Positions 45,231 to 54,650 of a stretch of DNA of 64,000 nt are shown one piece after another. The notes beneath the pieces were generated by a model. The model was not told the DNA's origin. It saw only the letters and a list, made by a program, of their open reading frames with translations, and ran no database searches. The DNA is taken from positions 51,049-115,048 of the forward strand of contig NZ_KB905389.1 of NCBI RefSeq assembly GCF_000379465.1, in the 5' to 3' direction. The position numbers and the translations under genes are program-made. Position 1 is the stretch's first letter. Each line of letters opens with the position of its first letter. This DNA is from Sciscionella marina DSM 45152 (GTDB lineage Bacteria; Actinomycetota; Actinomycetes; Mycobacteriales; Pseudonocardiaceae).

Positions 45231-46022
45231 ATGACGAGTACGAACGGGCTCCGCTGCGTGGTGACGGGCGCAGCTTCCGGTATCGGCCACGCGGTTGCCG
45301 AACAGCTCATCAAGGGCGGGGCCAGCGTGACCAGTCTCGACCGCAACGAACCAGCGGCCGCCGTCGATGAGCACATCACCGTCGACCTTTCCGATCGCGC
45401 GAGCATCGATCAGGCCGTCGAACAGCTCGGTACCGGATGGAACGCGCACATCAACGTCGCCGGACTGCCGGGCACGTACGATCCGACGCTCGTTTTCAAG
45501 GTGAATTTCCTCGGCATGCGTCATTTGTCCGAGGCGATGTTCGACCGGCTCGAACCGGGCGGAACCATCGTCAACGTCTCGTCGACCGCGGGTTTCCAGT
45601 GGGCCGAGCGTCTCGGCGCCATCCGTGAACTCCTGACGCAGGACACCTTCGAGTCAGGGCTGCGCTGGTTCGAAGAGCACCCGCAAGAGGGAAACGCGTA
45701 CAACTTCGCCAAGGAATGCGTCACCGTCTACACGATGGCGATGGCGACCGGCCTCGTCGAGCAGGAACTGCGGATGAACGCGGTACTTCCCGGGCCGGTG
45801 CAGACCCCGATCCTGCCGGACTTCGAACAGTCGATGGGCAAGGACACCTTGGACGGGCTAAAGGGTCTGCTCGGCCGACACGCCACGCCCGACGAGGTCG
45901 CCTCCGCCATCCTGTTTCTGGCTTCGCCGGATTCCTCCTGGATCAACGGGCATCCGCTTGTGATCGACGGCGGCATCAGCGGAGCGGTACTCTCCGGCAT
46001 CGTGCCCCCACCGGAAATCTGA
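45231..46022 (+). CDS. SDR-family dehydrogenase, coniferyl alcohol/3alpha-HSD-like
   Basis: A 263-residue short-chain dehydrogenase with VTGAASGIGHAV, a shortened first half, NVAGLPGTYD replacing the standard NNAG, and the catalytic YNFAK. This architecture, with a long insertion before the YxxxK motif, resembles the 3alpha-hydroxysteroid dehydrogenase/coniferyl-alcohol dehydrogenase group. It starts after GAAAGGAA. It shares a divergent promoter region with the class-3 aldehyde dehydrogenase, suggesting alcohol-to-aldehyde-to-acid conversion. Confidence 0.85.
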   Translation: MTSTNGLRCVVTGAASGIGHAVAEQLIKGGASVTSLDRNEPAAAVDEHITVDLSDRASIDQAVEQLGTGWNAHINVAGLPGTYDPTLVFKVNFLGMRHLSEAMFDRLEPGGTIVNVSSTAGFQWAERLGAIRELLTQDTFESGLRWFEEHPQEGNAYNFAKECVTVYTMAMATGLVEQELRMNAVLPGPVQTPILPDFEQSMGKDTLDGLKGLLGRHATPDEVASAILFLASPDSSWINGHPLVIDGGISGAVLSGIVPPPEI

Positions 46023-46306
46023 CCGTACGGAAGAAACCCCGAACAAGGTCATCGCATGACCAACGCTCGTCCGGACAGTGAAAGCTCCATGCAGTCAGGT
46101 CGATGCTGAAGGCAAAGTGCACCGGACGGACCCGTACCGTTGCGGTCCTTGATCCATAATGCGTCGACGTGGACACTACCGAAGGGAATCCCAGGCTCGG
46201 TTGCACTATTCGATGGTTCGGTCCCGCGGTACCGTGGTTGCAACAACTTCAGCCTCGGTCGACATGGTCGTTGTGAACGCTGACCTAATTCTTCGAGCCT
46301 GCACTC

Positions 46307-46640
46307 ATGTCCACCGGACGGCTGATCCTTGCCGTGGCGTCGCTGACCGCGCCCCGGCCGGTTCGCCAGGGTAACCGGCGTCCGGGAATCGCCGAAACTG
46401 ACCTACATGATCAGTATCTACGGCGGACACGCACTGGCCATGGGTCTGGGCTACCTCACCAGTGGCCCCGTCGAACGCGCGAGATGGACGCGACTCGGAC
46501 TGGCGATCGACACCCCCGAAACCCTTGTGGGCATCACCCGTCTCATCCGAGGACATATGCCGTCGCGGGTGGTGATCAGCATGATCCCCCTGACCGGCTC
46601 CTACGCGGCGATCGGCGCCGCTGAAGTCTTCACAGAACGA
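46307..46640 (+). pseudogene. Frameshifted membrane protein (DUF4267-like) next to IS element
   Basis: An ATG at 46307 gives STGRLILAVASLTA, then the reading must shift near 46346-46360 to continue as RFARVTGVRESPKLTYMIS, followed by GGHALAMGLGYLTSGPVERARW and ALTGSYAAIGAAEVF-type helices in the frame starting at 46407. The joined product resembles small DUF4267-like membrane proteins. The C-terminal part loses sense before the IS256 end at 46713. Either a real frameshift or a sequencing error explains it; the nearby IS makes decay likely. Confidence 0.5.
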
Positions 46641-47500
46641 AGCCCGGACTTTCGGGGCACGCGAAAGGAAGACCGCCGCACCTGGGCGTTCGCGCGTTCA
46701 CCTACGCGCGGGGGGACTGTCGGAACATTTGTGGGCGGCCTGGTGATCGCCTACTAGTTACTGGGCGTTGATGCGGTCTCCGTAGTGGAGGGACAGCGTG
46801 TTCAACACTTGTTTCCAGCTTACTGTCTTTCCGGTGATGTTGGTGCGGTTTTTGAGGGGTTTTTTGATCACGAGATAGAGAACTTTCAGCGCGGCTTGCT
46901 CGGTGGGGAAATGACCCCGCCGACGAGTCGCCTGCCAGAACCGCGCATTCAAACTCTCGATCTGGTTCGTGGTGCACACGAGTTTGCGAATATCGGGCGG
47001 GAACGCCAGGAACGGAATGAAGTGCTCCCAATTGTCGCACCACATCCTGATCATCGCCGAATACCGGTCTTCCCATTCCGCAGCGAACTCATCGAACAGC
47101 GCCTCCGCGACGTCGAGGGTGGGTGCGGTGTAGATGCCCTTCAGGGATTTCGCGATCTGGCTCCAATACTTCTTCGAGGCGTAGCGAAGGCTGGCCCGCA
47201 CGAGATGCACCACGCACAATTGAACATCCGCGGCTGGCCAGAGTGAGTTCAGCGCCTCGGGTAGACCTTTCAACCCATCACAGGCGATCAAACAAATATC
47301 CTCGACACCACGGGTTTTCAGATCAGACAGGTGGTTGATCCACTCCTTGGCGCCTTCGCCACCGGTACCGACCCACATGCCCAGCACGTCCCGCTCACCA
47401 GCAGTATCGACACCCACAGCCACCTACACCGGACGGTTCGCGACGCTACCTTGTCGAACCTTGACCATGATCGCGTCGATCATCACGACCGGATACACGC

Positions 47501-48739
47501 GGCGGTTTCCATCGGTCGTTGCGAATCCTGGTGGGAAGGGGTTCGTGTGTCGAAGTACGCGTGGAACAGGATGCCGCAGGGGATCAAGCGCCGCTACTTT
47601 GAGCTGATCCGGACGGGGATGAGCGGCGCGGCGGCGTCGGAGCGGGTTGGTGTGTCGTTGAGCTGTGGGTCGTTGTGGTTCATCGACGCTGGTCGCGGGA
47701 ACATGATCGAGAAGCCGATCTCGCGGCGCTATCTCACACAGGACGACCGCATCGAGATCGCCGACGGGCTGGCTCGCAACGAGCCCGTCAAGACGATCGC
47801 GGGGCGGATCGGGAAGAGCCATCAGACCGTGTATCGGGAGATCGCACGCAACCGTAAGCCGGATGGCCGATATCAGCCGTGGTATGCGCACAACCAGGCT
47901 TATCTGCGTCGCCGTCGGCCCCGAACTCGACAGTTCGCCGCCGACGCGGAGCTACGCGAGGCCGTGGCCGCGAAACTGGCCCGGCACTGGTCACCAGGCC
48001 AAATCGGCCGATGGCTACGGCGGCGATTCCCACGCCGCACCGCCTGGCATGTGTGCACCGAGACAATCTACGAAGCCATCTACCGCGGACTGATCACCGT
48101 CGTCAGCATGACAACGTTACGCACGGGTCGAACCTATCGGCACCGACGGGGCCGTGGCCGGTCCCGCGACGGTGCGCTGAAACAGTCGACGAAGATGCGT
48201 TCGATCCACACCAGACCGATCAGTGCGCAGACCCGCCGACAGGCTGGCCACTGGGAAGGGGACTTGCTTGTTGGTGCCGGTCAGCGGTCCGCGATCGCGA
48301 CGCTGGTGGAACGCAAGACCCGATTCACGCTGCTGGTCCCGCTCGAGCGGGACCACTCCGCCCGCGCAGTCGGAGACGCTCTCATCGCCGCATTCAGAAC
48401 GCTACCGCCTGGACTGCAGCGGAGTTTGACCTGGGACCAAGGCAACGAGATGTTCCATCACCAGCGGATCGAAAGAGCTACCGGACTGAGGATCTACTTC
48501 GCTGATCCGCACTCGCCCTGGCAACGTGGCAGCAACGAGAACACCAATGGCCTGCTACGCCAGTACCTTCCTAAAGGGACAGACCTCAACACCTGGTCCG
48601 GCAACTACCTCACTCGCGTCGCCGCCGAGCTCAACGAGCGGCCACGTCTCTGCCTCGGCGATAGAACCCCGCAGCAGCTCATGCAACAATGGCGGCGTCG
48701 TCAAGCAACACTGATTCGCAACGATCGTTAGAAACCGCC
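47501..48739 (+). mobile_element. IS30-family insertion sequence inside IS256 transposase
   Basis: A 1,239-bp element with near-perfect terminal repeats: GGCGGTTTC at 47501 and GAAACCGCC at 48739, with TCGTTGCGAATC conserved about 15 bp inside each. The transposase stop lies within the right repeat. It is inserted in the antisense direction to the IS256 transposase. A short target duplication is not evident. Confidence 0.85.
47547..48731 (+). CDS. IS30-family transposase
   Basis: About 394 residues, apparently intact. GTG 47547 follows GAAGGGG. The N-terminal helix-turn-helix region (LTQDDRIEIADGLARNEPVK, IAGRIGKSHQTVYREIARN) is followed by the DDE core: D in GHWEGDLLVG, D in TWDQGNEM, E in SNENTNGLLR-QYLPKGTDL. 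It may still mobilise the element. Confidence 0.88.
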   Translation: MSKYAWNRMPQGIKRRYFELIRTGMSGAAASERVGVSLSCGSLWFIDAGRGNMIEKPISRRYLTQDDRIEIADGLARNEPVKTIAGRIGKSHQTVYREIARNRKPDGRYQPWYAHNQAYLRRRRPRTRQFAADAELREAVAAKLARHWSPGQIGRWLRRRFPRRTAWHVCTETIYEAIYRGLITVVSMTTLRTGRTYRHRRGRGRSRDGALKQSTKMRSIHTRPISAQTRRQAGHWEGDLLVGAGQRSAIATLVERKTRFTLLVPLERDHSARAVGDALIAAFRTLPPGLQRSLTWDQGNEMFHHQRIERATGLRIYFADPHSPWQRGSNENTNGLLRQYLPKGTDLNTWSGNYLTRVAAELNERPRLCLGDRTPQQLMQQWRRRQATLIRNDR

Positions 48740-49363
48740 CCGAATCAAGAGGACGATTCTGCCACTCGGCCATCTCACCGATCACGCTGTCGGTAATCCG
48801 TGACACCGTCTCCTTCGACACCGAGGCACCATAGATCTCTGCGAAATGCGCCGAAATCTCCCCGGTCGTCAACCCTTTCGCATACAAAGAAAGGACCACT
48901 TCGTCCACATTCCTCAACCGGCGCTGCCGCTTGCGCACAATAACCGGGTCAAACGAACCCTCACGATCCCGCGGTACCGCGACCTGCACCTCACCCACAG
49001 CATCCGACACCACCGTCTTCGACCGGACCCCGTTACGGACATTCGTGCCCTCACGGCCCGGCTCATCCTGGTGCTTGTCATGGCCGAGGTGCTCAGTCAT
49101 CTCCGCGTTCAGCGCGGTCTCCAGCACCGTCTTCGTCAACTGCTTCAGCAACCCATCCGGGCCGGTCAGAGCGAGGCCCTGCTCCTGCGCCTGGGCGACC
49201 ATCGTCACCGCCAACTGCTCCTGCGCCGACAACGTCTTCGCCGGCTCTTTACCCGATTTCCTGGTCGTCATAGCGTCCAGTGTCATCACACATCGTGCCC
49301 ATCCCGCCGGACCACGCCCGGCGTGTTCAGGGCCGAAAACACCGATCTTGAAACAGTCCCAGC

Positions 49364-50107
49364 TCAGGGAAACAGGGCCCGCACCTGTGCTGGAGCCGGC
49401 CCGTCCGGTCCGATCAGGACGACGGCGTCGTCGAAGCCGGCTTCCGCGTAGCGCTGGAGCACCTCACCGGTGGGGCCGAGATCGCCGGGTCCGGACAGCG
49501 GGACGGCACAGACGATCGCTCGGGTGCCCCCGGCGGCCCGGTACCGTTCGTGCGCGGCGATGATCTGATCGGTGCTGCGGCGGTGAGCCGACACCAGCCA
49601 GCCGTCGAACTCCCGGGCCGCCCGCTCGACCTTGGCGCCCCAGGAACCGAGCAGAACCGGTGGCGTGCCGCCCGCCGGGGCGAGGTCGGCATCGCTGTCC
49701 CGCCCATGAGCAAGCAAGTGACGCAGTCGCGGCAGGTTCTCGTCGAAGGTTCGGAATCGCGCGGAATGGTCCCGGTCGAAGACGGCGTAGTCGGTCTCGT
49801 CCGATCCGGGACTGAGGCCGAGTGTCAAGCGGTCGCCGCACACGGTCATGAGCGACAGGATCCGGTGGGCGAGGTCGGCGGGATGGTGCAGCGGTACCTG
49901 CAGGGTGGCTGTGCCGACCTCCACGTGTTCGGTGGCCGTCGTCGCGGCCGCCAGGCTCACGAACGGATCAGGGACCAGGATGCCGCGTCCGATCACCTGG
50001 GGTGTCCACAAGCTCTCGAAACCTTCGCCTGCGAGGCGCTTCGCCCATTCGGCGATCGCGATCGGCGGCCCCGGGGCCAGGTGAGCGAGTGTCGCACCCA
50101 ACCGCAT
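49364..50107 (-). CDS. Luciferase-like F420/flavin-dependent oxidoreductase
   Basis: A 247-residue LLM-class protein (TIM-barrel). AEWAKRLAGEGFESLW and GTATLQVPLHHPADLAHRI are typical; ILSLMTVCGDRLTLGLSPGSDE is the cofactor-side segment. It is shorter than usual (about 300), so part of the barrel may be reduced. ATG 50107 follows GGGAG. Its stop lies 4 bp from the IS256 end, so the terminal residues may have been altered by insertion. Confidence 0.78.
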   Translation of the reverse strand: MRLGATLAHLAPGPPIAIAEWAKRLAGEGFESLWTPQVIGRGILVPDPFVSLAAATTATEHVEVGTATLQVPLHHPADLAHRILSLMTVCGDRLTLGLSPGSDETDYAVFDRDHSARFRTFDENLPRLRHLLAHGRDSDADLAPAGGTPPVLLGSWGAKVERAAREFDGWLVSAHRRSTDQIIAAHERYRAAGGTRAIVCAVPLSGPGDLGPTGEVLQRYAEAGFDDAVVLIGPDGPAPAQVRALFP

Positions 50108-50504
50108 GTGCTCTCCCTTCCCCGTGCGGCGACAGTACCGTTCCCGCACAGGGCGGCCAACGTGCCGAATTGAATCAGCGTGCCGAGACGAACCGGTCCG
50201 CGGCGAAGCGGGCATACCAGCGCAGTGCGTCCGGATCGTCGACGGAGGCGAGGTCCGCGGCCTGCGCCGGTTCTGTGCCCGCAAGCAGGTTCTTGACCGG
50301 AACCTCGAGATGGGCGTGCGACTGACGGTCACCAGCACTCCCGGCGAAGGTGCCGTGGTCGAGGGCATCCTGCCGCGTTGAGCGCCTGTCTCGGAGTTCA
50401 CGTTGCGGGCTGCGCTCCCCAGGGCGGGACCGTAGCGACCTGTCGCATCGTCCTCGGGACCTGCTCGGCCATCCGGCGAAGCGGGCCCCGAGGACGAACA
50501 CCCG
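50108..50504. other. Decayed region with histidine-kinase C-terminal remnant
   Basis: No intact gene. On the plus strand 50308-50381 encodes LEMGVRLTVTSTPGEGAVVEGILPR-like sequence followed by a stop, which matches the ends of NarL-type kinases. On the minus strand 50175-50280 gives a tail ending WYARFAADRFVSAR with unknown origin. Both look like gene remnants. Confidence 0.4.
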
Positions 50505-51260
50505 TCAGACGAGCGATGCGGTGAGTCCGCCGTCAAGGACGTAGTGGCTGCCGGTGACCCATGCCGCCCGGTCGGACGCGAGGAACGCGGCGACTTCCGC
50601 GATGTCTTCTGGGGTGCCGAGCCTGCCCTGCTTCGCGGCGACGAGGTCACCGAAGGGCATCTGGGTCGCGGCTTCGAAGTCGGGCTTGAGGCGGTCGACC
50701 ATGGCGGTGTCGGCGAAGCCCGGGCAGACCGCGTTCACCCGCACGCCGGTGGGCCGCATCTCCACCGCGGCGACCCGGGTCATCTGGATGACCGCGGCTT
50801 TCGTTGCGCAGTAGGAGCCGAGCAGCGGGCTGCCGCCGACTCCGGCGATCGAGGCCATGTTGACGATGTTCCCCTGGGAAGCGACCAGGTGCGGGGTGGC
50901 CGCCTTCATCGTCACGAACGTGCCGCGCACGTTGACCGCGAAGATCTTGTCGAAGCTTTCCGTCGACTGCTGCAACAGCGGCGAAGCGATCTCGACCCCC
51001 GCGTTGTTGACCAGGACGTCGAGTCCGCCGAGCAGGTCCACCGCCTGCTGCACGGCGGCCTCCACCTGTCCCTCGTCGGTGACGTCGCAATTGGCCACGC
51101 CCGCGGCACCGATCTCCCCGGCCGATCGCTCGGCCGAATCGGCGTTGACGTCGCTGACTACGACCTGGGCACCGCGTTGCACGAACAGGGCCGCGATAGC
51201 CTTGCCGATCCCGGCACCGGATCCGGTGACGAAGACGCGCTTTCCCTGGAGCTCGGACAT
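50505..51260 (-). CDS. SDR-family oxidoreductase
   Basis: A 251-residue dehydrogenase with TGSGAGIGKAI, SDVNAD, NNAG and YCATK. AGAGGAAC precedes ATG 51260. It is the last gene of an operon that starts with an acyl-CoA synthetase and continues with an F420-type oxidoreductase. The substrate is not identifiable. Confidence 0.87.
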   Translation of the reverse strand: MSELQGKRVFVTGSGAGIGKAIAALFVQRGAQVVVSDVNADSAERSAGEIGAAGVANCDVTDEGQVEAAVQQAVDLLGGLDVLVNNAGVEIASPLLQQSTESFDKIFAVNVRGTFVTMKAATPHLVASQGNIVNMASIAGVGGSPLLGSYCATKAAVIQMTRVAAVEMRPTGVRVNAVCPGFADTAMVDRLKPDFEAATQMPFGDLVAAKQGRLGTPEDIAEVAAFLASDRAAWVTGSHYVLDGGLTASLV

Positions 51261-51289
51261 ATTGTTCCTCTCGCTTGTTTCGGAGACCG

Positions 51290-52282
51290 TCACATGGCGT
51301 CGATCTTGGGCATGATTTCTTCTTTGAGCCGCTTCATATCGTCGAGCGTCTTGGCCACCGGCACGTCGGCGAACGGAGGCCACAGGAACGGCATCGTCAG
51401 GCCTGCTTCCTTGTAGCGCTTGAGAATATCGGTGAGCTGCCCGGCCGTTCCGGCGAACAGGTTGGTGAGCTTGCCGTTCGCGGTCTGGTCCATCTCCTGA
51501 TCGGTGATGACGAACCAGATCATGCTGCAGATCTCCAGATCGTCGACCGTGCGGGAAGTGTCGAGTTCGCCGAGTTCGCGAGCGATCTCACCGCGCCAGC
51601 GCTGGATGTCCTCCGGCGAATCCTGGATACCGATCCAGCCGGAGAGACCGTACTTGGCGATACGGCTCGCCGAACGCTTCGGATCCCTGAGCCCGCTGAA
51701 AAAGATGGGCGGATGCGGTTGCTGCACCGGCTTAGCACCGAATCCGCTGCTCTCGAAATCGGCGAACTCACCGTGGTATTCGAAGACATCGTTGGTCCAG
51801 ATGCCCTGCATGATCTCCAGAGTTTCCCGCACGTGCTTGTGCCGCTTGGGGAAGATGTGCGGAACGCTTGCAGCCGCGAACTCCTCCGGCATCCACCCGG
51901 AACCGACACCCACGTTGAGCCTGCCACCGGCGAGCTGGTCGATGGTGGCGAGTTCCGCGGCGAGCACGCCGGGCGAGCGGAAGGGCGTGTCGATGATGCT
52001 CATACCGATCCGCACTTTGGAGGTTTTCGCGGCCAGCCACGGAAGCAGCGGCATGCCCTGGAGGAATTCACCCCGTGCTGTCACCGGAAGTTGCTTGGGC
52101 ATTCCCTCCATCATGCCGAAGGAGTGCTGCATCTCGTTGCGGTCGGATGCCTCGGGGACGATGATCCGGTCGAGCGACCACACGGAGTCGAAATCGAGTT
52201 CCTCGGCGAGATCGGTGAGTTCCTCGAGTTCCGGAACCGTTACCTTGTCACGGAAATTCGGCAGGTAGAGCGCGAGCTTCAT
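51290..52282 (-). CDS. LLM-class F420-dependent oxidoreductase
   Basis: A 330-residue luciferase-like protein of normal length. The opening LALYLPNFRDKV, the LDFDSVWSLDRIIVPE segment, GVGSGWMPEEFAAASV and the conserved GPARSP-type loop replaced by AKYGLSGWIG suggest an F420 cofactor. It lies 54 nt downstream of the synthetase start region. Such enzymes reduce or oxidise lipid or ketone intermediates. Confidence 0.85.
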   Translation of the reverse strand: MKLALYLPNFRDKVTVPELEELTDLAEELDFDSVWSLDRIIVPEASDRNEMQHSFGMMEGMPKQLPVTARGEFLQGMPLLPWLAAKTSKVRIGMSIIDTPFRSPGVLAAELATIDQLAGGRLNVGVGSGWMPEEFAAASVPHIFPKRHKHVRETLEIMQGIWTNDVFEYHGEFADFESSGFGAKPVQQPHPPIFFSGLRDPKRSASRIAKYGLSGWIGIQDSPEDIQRWRGEIARELGELDTSRTVDDLEICSMIWFVITDQEMDQTANGKLTNLFAGTAGQLTDILKRYKEAGLTMPFLWPPFADVPVAKTLDDMKRLKEEIMPKIDAM

Positions 52283-52336
52283 GGTGGAACAGCCTCCTTG
52301 CTGTGTTGTCGTTCTGATCTGTCGGACCGATCCGGC

Positions 52337-53869
52337 TCAGCCGCCGGCGAGTGTCGAGCGGACCTCGTTCTTGAGTACTTTGCCGATAGTGGAGCGGGGC
52401 AGATCCGGCCACACGTCGATCTGTTTGGGTGCCTTGACGCTGCCGATCTGTTCCTTGACGAACGCGATCAGTTCGTCGGTGTCGACCGTGGCATCGGGCT
52501 GCAATTGGACAACTGCGGCTACCCGTTCGCCCCACTTCTCATCGGGCAGACCGACTACGGCGCAGTCCCGGACCGCCCCGTGCGCCATCAGCGCCTGCTC
52601 CACCTCGGCGGAGTAGACGTTGAACCCGCCGGTGATCACCATGTCCTTGGCACGGTCGACGATATGCAGAAATCCTTCCTCGTCGAGGAATCCGATGTCG
52701 CCGGTGTGGTGCCAGCCACCCGCCGAGGCTTCGACGGTGGCCTCGGGATTGCCGTAGTAGCCCGCCATGACCAGCGAACCGCGGACGCAGATTTCCCCCC
52801 GATCACCGCTCGGGACCGGCCGTCCCTGCTCATCGAGGATTCCGACGGTGACCAACGGCGATGGCCTTCCGGCGGACGACAAACGTCGAGTGTGGACGGT
52901 GCCGTCCGGTAAACGGTGCTCGGCAGGTGACATCGTGGAGATCATCATCGGCGCCTCGGACTGGCCGAAAAGTTGCGCCATCGGCCCGATGCGCTCGAGC
53001 GCTTCAGTCAGCCGGGAAACCGACATCGGTGCCGCGCCGTACCAGAAACACTGCAGAGAAGACAGATCAGCGTGCTCCAGCGCTGGATGGCCGAGCACCA
53101 TATAGATCAGCGTCGGTGGCAGGAAGGTGTGCGTGACCCGGTGACGCTCGATCAGTTCCAGGAACCGGCCGACATCGGGCTTCACCATGACCACCACTTC
53201 CCCGCCACTGGCGAAGATCGGCAGGCACAGCACGCCCGCCGCATGAGTCAGTGGAGCCTGGGCCAGATACACCGGGCGTCCGTCGAAGGGATACCGCATC
53301 AGTGTGATCGCCGACATCGCCTCGAGATTGCGGTCAGTGAGCATCACTGCCTTGGGGCGTCCCGTCGTGCCGCCTGTGCCCACGAGGGCCACGATGTCGT
53401 CGGGAGGGTCGGCCTCGGCGGGCGGATCGTTTCGGGCTTCGTCCAGCCAGGCGTGGAAACCCAGTGCGAGATCATCGCCCGCACCGAGCCGGACGAGCGT
53501 GGTCAGTTTCGGAAGATCCGGAGCGATCCGCCCGACGAGTTCGTCGAATGCGGGCTGGAAGATCAGTGTGGAGCAGTCGAACAGATCGAGCAGTTCCGCG
53601 TTTTCCCCCGCGGCGTTGCGCGGATTGATCGGGCACCACACCGCACCCGCCCTGGCGACGCCGAACACGCACGCGAACGCGGTCGCGTCATTGGCGGAAA
53701 GGACGCCGACCTTGTCCCCCGGCGCGACGCCAGAACGCCGCAACGCCCGCGCCACCTCATGGGTGAGCTCGACGACCTCGGCGTAGGACCGCGAAACCCC
53801 GTCCAGGCTCAGGCATGGCGCCGCGGGGGCCAGGGAGGCGCCTTTGTCCAGATAGAAGGTCAGCGACAC
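52337..53869 (-). CDS. Acyl-CoA synthetase (AMP-forming)
   Basis: A 510-residue ANL ligase. The P-loop is VGTGGTTGRPKAV, in which YTSGTTG is altered to GTGGTTG; FGQSEAPMM replaces the common YGSTE. GWHHTGDIGF and RSTIGKVLKNEVR supply the C-terminal half. It heads a three-gene operon and is divergent from a TetR gene. A role in an acyl-CoA pathway is likely; substrate unknown. Confidence 0.88.
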   Translation of the reverse strand: MSLTFYLDKGASLAPAAPCLSLDGVSRSYAEVVELTHEVARALRRSGVAPGDKVGVLSANDATAFACVFGVARAGAVWCPINPRNAAGENAELLDLFDCSTLIFQPAFDELVGRIAPDLPKLTTLVRLGAGDDLALGFHAWLDEARNDPPAEADPPDDIVALVGTGGTTGRPKAVMLTDRNLEAMSAITLMRYPFDGRPVYLAQAPLTHAAGVLCLPIFASGGEVVVMVKPDVGRFLELIERHRVTHTFLPPTLIYMVLGHPALEHADLSSLQCFWYGAAPMSVSRLTEALERIGPMAQLFGQSEAPMMISTMSPAEHRLPDGTVHTRRLSSAGRPSPLVTVGILDEQGRPVPSGDRGEICVRGSLVMAGYYGNPEATVEASAGGWHHTGDIGFLDEEGFLHIVDRAKDMVITGGFNVYSAEVEQALMAHGAVRDCAVVGLPDEKWGERVAAVVQLQPDATVDTDELIAFVKEQIGSVKAPKQIDVWPDLPRSTIGKVLKNEVRSTLAGG

Positions 53870-53968
53870 CGTTGTCTCCGTGTTGATCAGTGGCGCGCCG
53901 CGACGACCGGCCCGAACCGGTTCCGATCGGACGTCACCTATTCACGGGGCGTAGCCTCGCGCGTCTTC

Positions 53969-54005
53969 GGACGATTGTCAAGACTTTTTTGGACGACTGA
54001 CAAGA
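53969..54005. promoter_or_regulatory. Direct-repeat operator and divergent promoter region
   Basis: Two 15-bp direct repeats GGACGAYTGWCAAGA (53969 and 53991) are spaced 22 bp apart, two helical turns. The minus strand contains a perfect TTGACA for the synthetase promoter. On the plus strand CTGACA (53997-54002) and TAGTCT (54021-54026) are 18 nt apart, which would place the transcription start at or next to the TetR ATG. Confidence 0.45.
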
Positions 54006-54032
54006 TGATTGTCGAGTTGCTAGTCTGACGTC

Positions 54033-54650
54033 ATGACCAGCGCAGCTACCGTCCGGCGCCGATCCCGCGTCAGCAAGTTCGACCAGCGCCGTCGCGAGCT
54101 CGCCGACGCGGCGCTCCTCGCTCTCGCCGATCTCGGCTATGCGCGCACCAGCCTTCGTACGATCGCCGAGCACACCGAGTTCTCGCACGGCCTGCTGCAT
54201 TACTACTTCGCCGACAAGATCGACCTGATCACCTACTGCGTACAGCGGTACAAGGCCGCCTGCGTGGAACGCTATGACGGTCTCGTCGCCGAAGCGTCCA
54301 CCCCCGAGCAGCTCGCCATCGCCTGCGGCGACGGACTGGCCGACGCACTCGGCGACGCCCCGCTCATGCACCGGCTCTGGTACGACCTCCGGATACAGTC
54401 GATGTTCGAGGACACCTTCCGGGAGGAGGTCGCCGAGATCGACGAGAGCCTGCAGCAGATGCTCTGGCGCAACGTCCGCGCATACGCCGATCTCAGCGGG
54501 GGCACGCCGTCCTGTTCCCCGGCGGATGCCTATGCCCTGTTCGACGGCCTTTTTCAGCAGGCGTTGTTGCGGCATCTCGCCGGTACCGAAACGGCGCAGG
54601 ACGACCTCCGGAACGGTATCCGCACGCTTCTCCCCCGCCTAATCGACTGA
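54033..54650 (+). CDS. TetR-family transcriptional regulator
   Basis: A 205-residue regulator with the helix-turn-helix DAALLALADLGYARTSLRTI and LLHYYFADKIDLI. Ligand domain follows. It is divergent from the synthetase/F420-oxidoreductase/SDR operon and probably represses it and itself through the direct repeats. A -10-like TAGTCT lies 7 nt before the ATG with no ribosome-binding site, suggesting leaderless translation. Confidence 0.88.
   Translation: MTSAATVRRRSRVSKFDQRRRELADAALLALADLGYARTSLRTIAEHTEFSHGLLHYYFADKIDLITYCVQRYKAACVERYDGLVAEASTPEQLAIACGDGLADALGDAPLMHRLWYDLRIQSMFEDTFREEVAEIDESLQQMLWRNVRAYADLSGGTPSCSPADAYALFDGLFQQALLRHLAGTETAQDDLRNGIRTLLPRLID

Larger units (their letters stand above)
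46758..49289 (-). pseudogene. IS256-family transposase, two fragments plus amber codon
   Basis: The N-terminal part (49289 to 48740) has the family opening ELMTTRKSG-like start, EHLGHDKH, KGLTTGEISAHFAEIYG and WQNRPLD. The C-terminal part (from 47500 down to 46758) resumes with VYPVVMIDAIMVKVRQGSVANRPV, carrying the first DDE aspartate, then AVGVDTAGERDVLGMW, ACDGLKGLPEA (second Asp) and NQIESLNARF (Glu). Between ANRPV and VAVGVDT, where Tyr is expected, there is an in-frame TAG (47424-47426). The gene is therefore doubly dead. Confidence 0.85.
46713..49360. mobile_element. IS256-family element, inactivated and split by IS30-family element
   Basis: Terminal inverted repeats begin GGGACTGT at 46713 and end ACAGTCCC at 49360; reading inward, further matches (GTG..., CGGCC-TG) extend about 30 bp. 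Between them lies a minus-strand IS256 transposase split by a second element at 47501-48739. No target duplication is apparent (CGCGCGGG against AGCTCAGG). The right end is 4 bp from the stop of the flanking oxidoreductase gene. Confidence 0.8.

Noticed and set aside
47331..47546. Longer start for the IS30 transposase
   Set aside because: It would begin outside the element, inside antisense IS256 DNA; GTG 47547 has a ribosome-binding site and lies inside the left repeat.
46713..49360. Target-site duplications for the IS256 element
   Set aside because: The 8 bases flanking each end (CGCGCGGG and AGCTCAGG) do not match, so no duplication is claimed.
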